From JBBRHH01 sp038222915 (GTDB lineage Bacteria > Planctomycetota > Phycisphaerae > Tepidisphaerales > Tepidisphaeraceae): 6,137 bases of DNA. Below, one piece after another: positions 5,768-6,137 of this stretch. The position numbers were made by a program, and so were the translations under genes. Every line of letters begins with the position of its first letter. Position 1 is the first letter of the stretch. The notes under the pieces are model-generated. The model saw nothing but the letters and a program-made list of their open reading frames with translations, did no database searches and had not been told where the DNA came from. The DNA is taken from assembly GCA_038222915.1 (NCBI GenBank), contig JBBRHH010000391.1, positions 1-6,137 of the forward strand, read 5' to 3'.

Positions 5768-6137
5768 CTAAGAGAAGGTCGCCTCAACACCGCCATCCAT
5801 CAACTCACGCACCCCATCCTCCGACGCCTGGTCCCTTTCCACTTCAGCCACCACCCGCCCCGCGCACATCGCGATGATTCGCGTCGACAACTCGACCACT
5901 TCCCCCACGTTGGAAGAGATCAGCAGCACCGCCGCCCCCTGCCGCGCCAGGTTGTCGATGAGTGCGCGAATTTCCAAGCGTGTTTCACCATCCACGCCGG
6001 CCGTCGGATCTTCCAGGATCAGCACCCGCGATCCGCGTCCCAGCCATTTCCCCAGCAACAGTTTCTGCCGCTCCCCCGCCCCCAGCGCATCCACGCTGCA
6101 ATCCACCGATCGCACACGCAGGCCGAGGCGCTCAAAC
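5768..6137 (-). CDS. Sugar ABC transporter ATP-binding protein, C-terminal fragment (5' end beyond right edge)
   Basis: The frame is open from the right edge to the TAG at 5770-5768, giving 122 visible residues starting FERLGLRV. Internal GTG or ATG codons are not taken as starts because the family pattern continues past them. The fragment matches the second nucleotide-binding domain of RbsA/MglA/XylG-type ATPases, which energise monosaccharide uptake from the inner face of the membrane: a signature-like DALGAGERQK then LLLGKWL, a Walker B-like VLILEDPTAGVD, and a switch region LLISSNVGEVVEL in which the H-loop histidine is replaced by serine, as in that half of the family. After the D-loop comes a typical RIIAMCAGRVVAEV strand pair. 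Compared with the usual LSGGNQQK and LDEPTRGID, the signature and Walker B motifs are altered. The Walker A part and the first ATPase domain lie outside the window. The gene converges on the lipoprotein gene. Confidence 0.85.
   Translation of the reverse strand, partial: FERLGLRVRSVDCSVDALGAGERQKLLLGKWLGRGSRVLILEDPTAGVDGETRLEIRALIDNLARQGAAVLLISSNVGEVVELSTRIIAMCAGRVVAEVERDQASEDGVRELMDGGVEATFS

Overview
This window reads as a chromosomal segment of a high-GC bacterium, most likely a planctomycete or another member of the PVC group. Three proteins support this from remembered family features: the N-terminus of an SGNH-like exported protein of the kind that heads planctomycetal CxxCH haem-binding proteins, a 524-aa exported protein with a GDW...GLP / GDAWWD module, and a lipoprotein with an HCDWG motif. 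No search was run, so the phylum is an inference. I see no tRNA, rRNA, CRISPR array, transposase or phage gene.

Layout. The left part is on the minus strand and reads right to left: a histidine phosphatase (2381-2998), a 524-aa secreted protein of unknown function (701-2275), and the start of an SGNH-like secreted protein that leaves the window at base 1 (1-544). A 103-bp divergent gap (2999-3101) separates these from two plus-strand genes: a phosphomannomutase/phosphoglucomutase (3102-4493) and, 55 bp on, a lipoprotein of unknown function (4549-5724). A minus-strand sugar-type ABC transporter ATPase fragment (5768-6137) enters from the right edge and converges on the lipoprotein across 43 bp.

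How the genes work together. The phosphohexomutase supplies sugar phosphates for envelope polysaccharide or central metabolism, and the ATPase fragment looks like the second nucleotide-binding half of an RbsA/MglA/XylG-type importer. Three of the six products carry an export or lipoprotein signal. No compact defence, mobile or biosynthetic system is visible, and the genes look like ordinary chromosome. Most of the interest is in non-coding and compositional features: a hairpin covering the ribosome-binding site of the 524-aa gene, a possible leaderless start for the phosphatase, short tandem repeats before both plus-strand genes, paired inverted repeats between 617 and 705, a degenerate ATPase half-site, and third-codon bias that follows the DNA strand rather than the gene. 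No gene-free stretch exceeds 300 bases; the longest is 545-700.
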